From assembly GCF_002214605.1 (NCBI RefSeq), contig NZ_CP015193.1:1897980-1961979 (forward strand): a stretch of DNA of 64,000 bases. The letters are read 5' to 3'. This document shows, one piece after another, positions 62,901 through 64,000 of this stretch. The position numbers and the translations under genes are program-made. The notes beneath the pieces are model-generated. The model was not told where the DNA came from and made no database searches. It saw only the letters and a list, made by a program, of their open reading frames with translations. The number at the start of each line of letters is the position of its first letter. The stretch's first letter is position 1. This DNA is from Thermococcus chitonophagus. Lineage in GTDB: Archaea > Methanobacteriota_B > Thermococci > Thermococcales > Thermococcaceae.

Positions 62901-63884
62901 TCACCACCTGACGACTTTGTCAAGGAATCTCGGGTTATCTGGGTTCATTCCTCTCTTTACAGCCTTGTAATATGCCAGAAGTTGAATCACTGGAAGGGCC
63001 GCAACTGGGACTAGTAGTGAATCAACCTGGGGCACTTCTACATGGTAATTAGCATTTAGGCTTTCCTTTCCGACCACGAGAACTTTTGCTTCCTGGCCCT
63101 GAAATTCCTTGACTAACTTCTCATGCCAGTCAAAGGGATCGTTGACAAGCATAACTACAAGGGAGTTCTCGTCAGCTATGGACTTGAACCCGTGTCTTAC
63201 CTCGAACATTTGATAGGCCTCGCTCCAGAAGATTGCCATTTCCTTCATTTTGAGCATCGCTTCAAGGGCCACTGGATACAGAATTCCAGAACCCAGGAAT
63301 ATAACATTAGAGAAGTCAAATTCATCAACTATATCCTTAATATACTCCTCCTTCTCAAGGACTCCTCTGGCAAGCTCTGAAACTTCTTCGGGGTTGAAAG
63401 TTGGATGACCATAGGACTCCCTCAGGAGCTGAAGGTATGCGAAGTAGAACGCAACGAAGGAGTGCGTCATTACAACGCTGTCCTCAGGGGTATTAACTAT
63501 CAAGGCATAGTCAGCCTTCTTTGAGAGGCTACTCTCATAGGCCGTAAGTCCGAGCTTCTTAATATTTAGGACATCCATAGCCTTTAGTACTTCGGTTGTT
63601 TCACCTGACCTCGAGATTGCTACCAGAAGCTCTGGAGAGTCTATTGCATAGTACTCTTTGGAGTACATGAGCTCAGAGCATGGAAGGGCAAACCCTTTAC
63701 CCCCAAGTGCATTGGTGGCCATTGCTAATAATTGAGAGAGGAAGTGAGAAGAGCCACAACCGATGTATAATATGTTCTTTGGTAACTTGACCTCATTCTT
63801 TATTAGTTCAAATGCCTCTTGAGCCTTAACTATTCCCTCAGGAGCCTTCCTAATCTCCTTTAGCGTTGCGTGCATTTTAGCCAC
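62901..63884 (-). CDS. glmD: Glucosamine-6-phosphate deaminase, SIS type (GlmD)
   Basis: A 327-residue enzyme that turns glucosamine-6-phosphate into fructose-6-phosphate and ammonia, the last step of the chitobiose pathway. It has two SIS domains: [19 protein letters not shown] and [18 protein letters not shown] in the first, [19 protein letters not shown] and [16 protein letters not shown] in the second. The N-terminus ([15 protein letters not shown]) is that of the archaeal enzyme, related to the isomerase half of glucosamine-fructose-6-phosphate aminotransferase. It precedes glmA by 5 bp. Confidence 0.9.
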   Translation of the reverse strand: MAKMHATLKEIRKAPEGIVKAQEAFELIKNEVKLPKNILYIGCGSSHFLSQLLAMATNALGGKGFALPCSELMYSKEYYAIDSPELLVAISRSGETTEVLKAMDVLNIKKLGLTAYESSLSKKADYALIVNTPEDSVVMTHSFVAFYFAYLQLLRESYGHPTFNPEEVSELARGVLEKEEYIKDIVDEFDFSNVIFLGSGILYPVALEAMLKMKEMAIFWSEAYQMFEVRHGFKSIADENSLVVMLVNDPFDWHEKLVKEFQGQEAKVLVVGKESLNANYHVEVPQVDSLLVPVAALPVIQLLAYYKAVKRGMNPDNPRFLDKVVRW

Positions 63885-63893
63885 CTCCTAATT

Positions 63894-64000
63894 TAAGCCT
63901 TAGCATAGAGCCAGCATGCTACCCAATGGTTTTTTTCGGCTTCAACCATTGGGGGTCTCAACTTGAAGCACTTGTCCATTGCCTTCTCACACCTAGGAGC
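63894..64000 (-). CDS. C-terminus of an oligopeptide/oligosaccharide ABC transporter ATPase (partial)
   Basis: The minus strand from the window edge reads APRCEKAMDKCFKLRPPMVE, then KNHWVACWLYAKA and TAA. This is the cysteine-bearing C-terminal tail of Opp/Dpp-type ATP-binding proteins (PRC...C...VACWL, which holds an iron-sulfur cluster in some). It lies 10 bp before glmD, so the importer and the two enzymes form one operon, probably for chitin or chitosan oligomers. Confidence 0.85.

Overview
This window comes from a hyperthermophilic archaeon of the order Thermococcales, almost certainly a Pyrococcus. The evidence is an ADP-dependent glucokinase, a complete archaellum operon, the archaeal chitin-degradation pair (exo-beta-glucosaminidase plus SIS-domain deaminase), archaeal ribosomal protein and prefoldin genes, NikR, eIF6, a TET-type M42 peptidase, C/D box sRNAs, and TATA/BRE promoters with strong GGTG-type ribosome binding sites. 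The gene content matches what I remember of the P. horikoshii, P. abyssi and P. furiosus chromosomes. The order of the blocks does not exactly match any one of them as I recall it, so I leave the species open.

Layout. 1-12.4 kb: housekeeping and metabolism, namely a partial geranylgeranyl-reductase-like flavoprotein, ADP-glucokinase, a signal peptidase, DUF531, a DMT transporter, an S9 peptidase, a VapBC pair, glyoxylate reductase, a CBS protein with an HPF-like tail, and NikR, plus tRNA-Glu, tRNA-Leu, tRNA-Gln and two C/D sRNAs. 12.8-16.9 kb: a six-gene plus-strand cluster with a membrane HTH protein, two full-length DUF1102/TasA-like secreted proteins, a SipW-like signal peptidase with an extra domain, a short cysteine-rich third paralogue and a DUF5305 membrane protein. 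I read it as a second extracellular-filament system, and it is the most interesting locus here. 16.9-29.5 kb, minus strand and convergent with it: the archaellum operon (flaB x3, C, D, F, G, H, I, J and a secreted last gene), led by a methyltransferase and an EarA-like activator. The first archaellin after the operon promoter is an internally deleted pseudogene.

29.6-41 kb is an accessory and decay zone. A 134-bp perfect direct repeat carrying tRNA-Gly brackets an intact ATPase and a decayed one. After it come VapBC, a frameshifted membrane protein, a broken HEPN-MNT pair, a heavily decayed tungsten-oxidoreductase/ferredoxin locus with a surviving MoaD-like gene, and an intact HEPN-MNT pair. 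41-50 kb is a conserved information-processing block: DHH phosphoesterase, DUF3194, prefoldin beta, a SerK-like kinase, a ferritin-like gene with an in-frame stop, HAD phosphatase, L39e-L31e-eIF6-LX-prefoldin alpha, a KAP/ARCH ATPase and a YchF-like GTPase. 50-53.7 kb holds an orphan metal-binding lipoprotein-like receptor behind a DtxR-type palindrome, then a TnpB insertion element lying between ATPase remnants. 53.8-64 kb holds MoaB, a 2-hydroxyacid dehydrogenase, a TET peptidase, a TauE permease, a small kinase, a DUF835 protein, Rio2 kinase, GlmA, GlmD and the tail of an oligopeptide/oligosaccharide ABC ATPase, the last three forming the end of a chitobiose-use operon.

Membership in families rests on recognising motifs by eye. 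No alignment or search was run.
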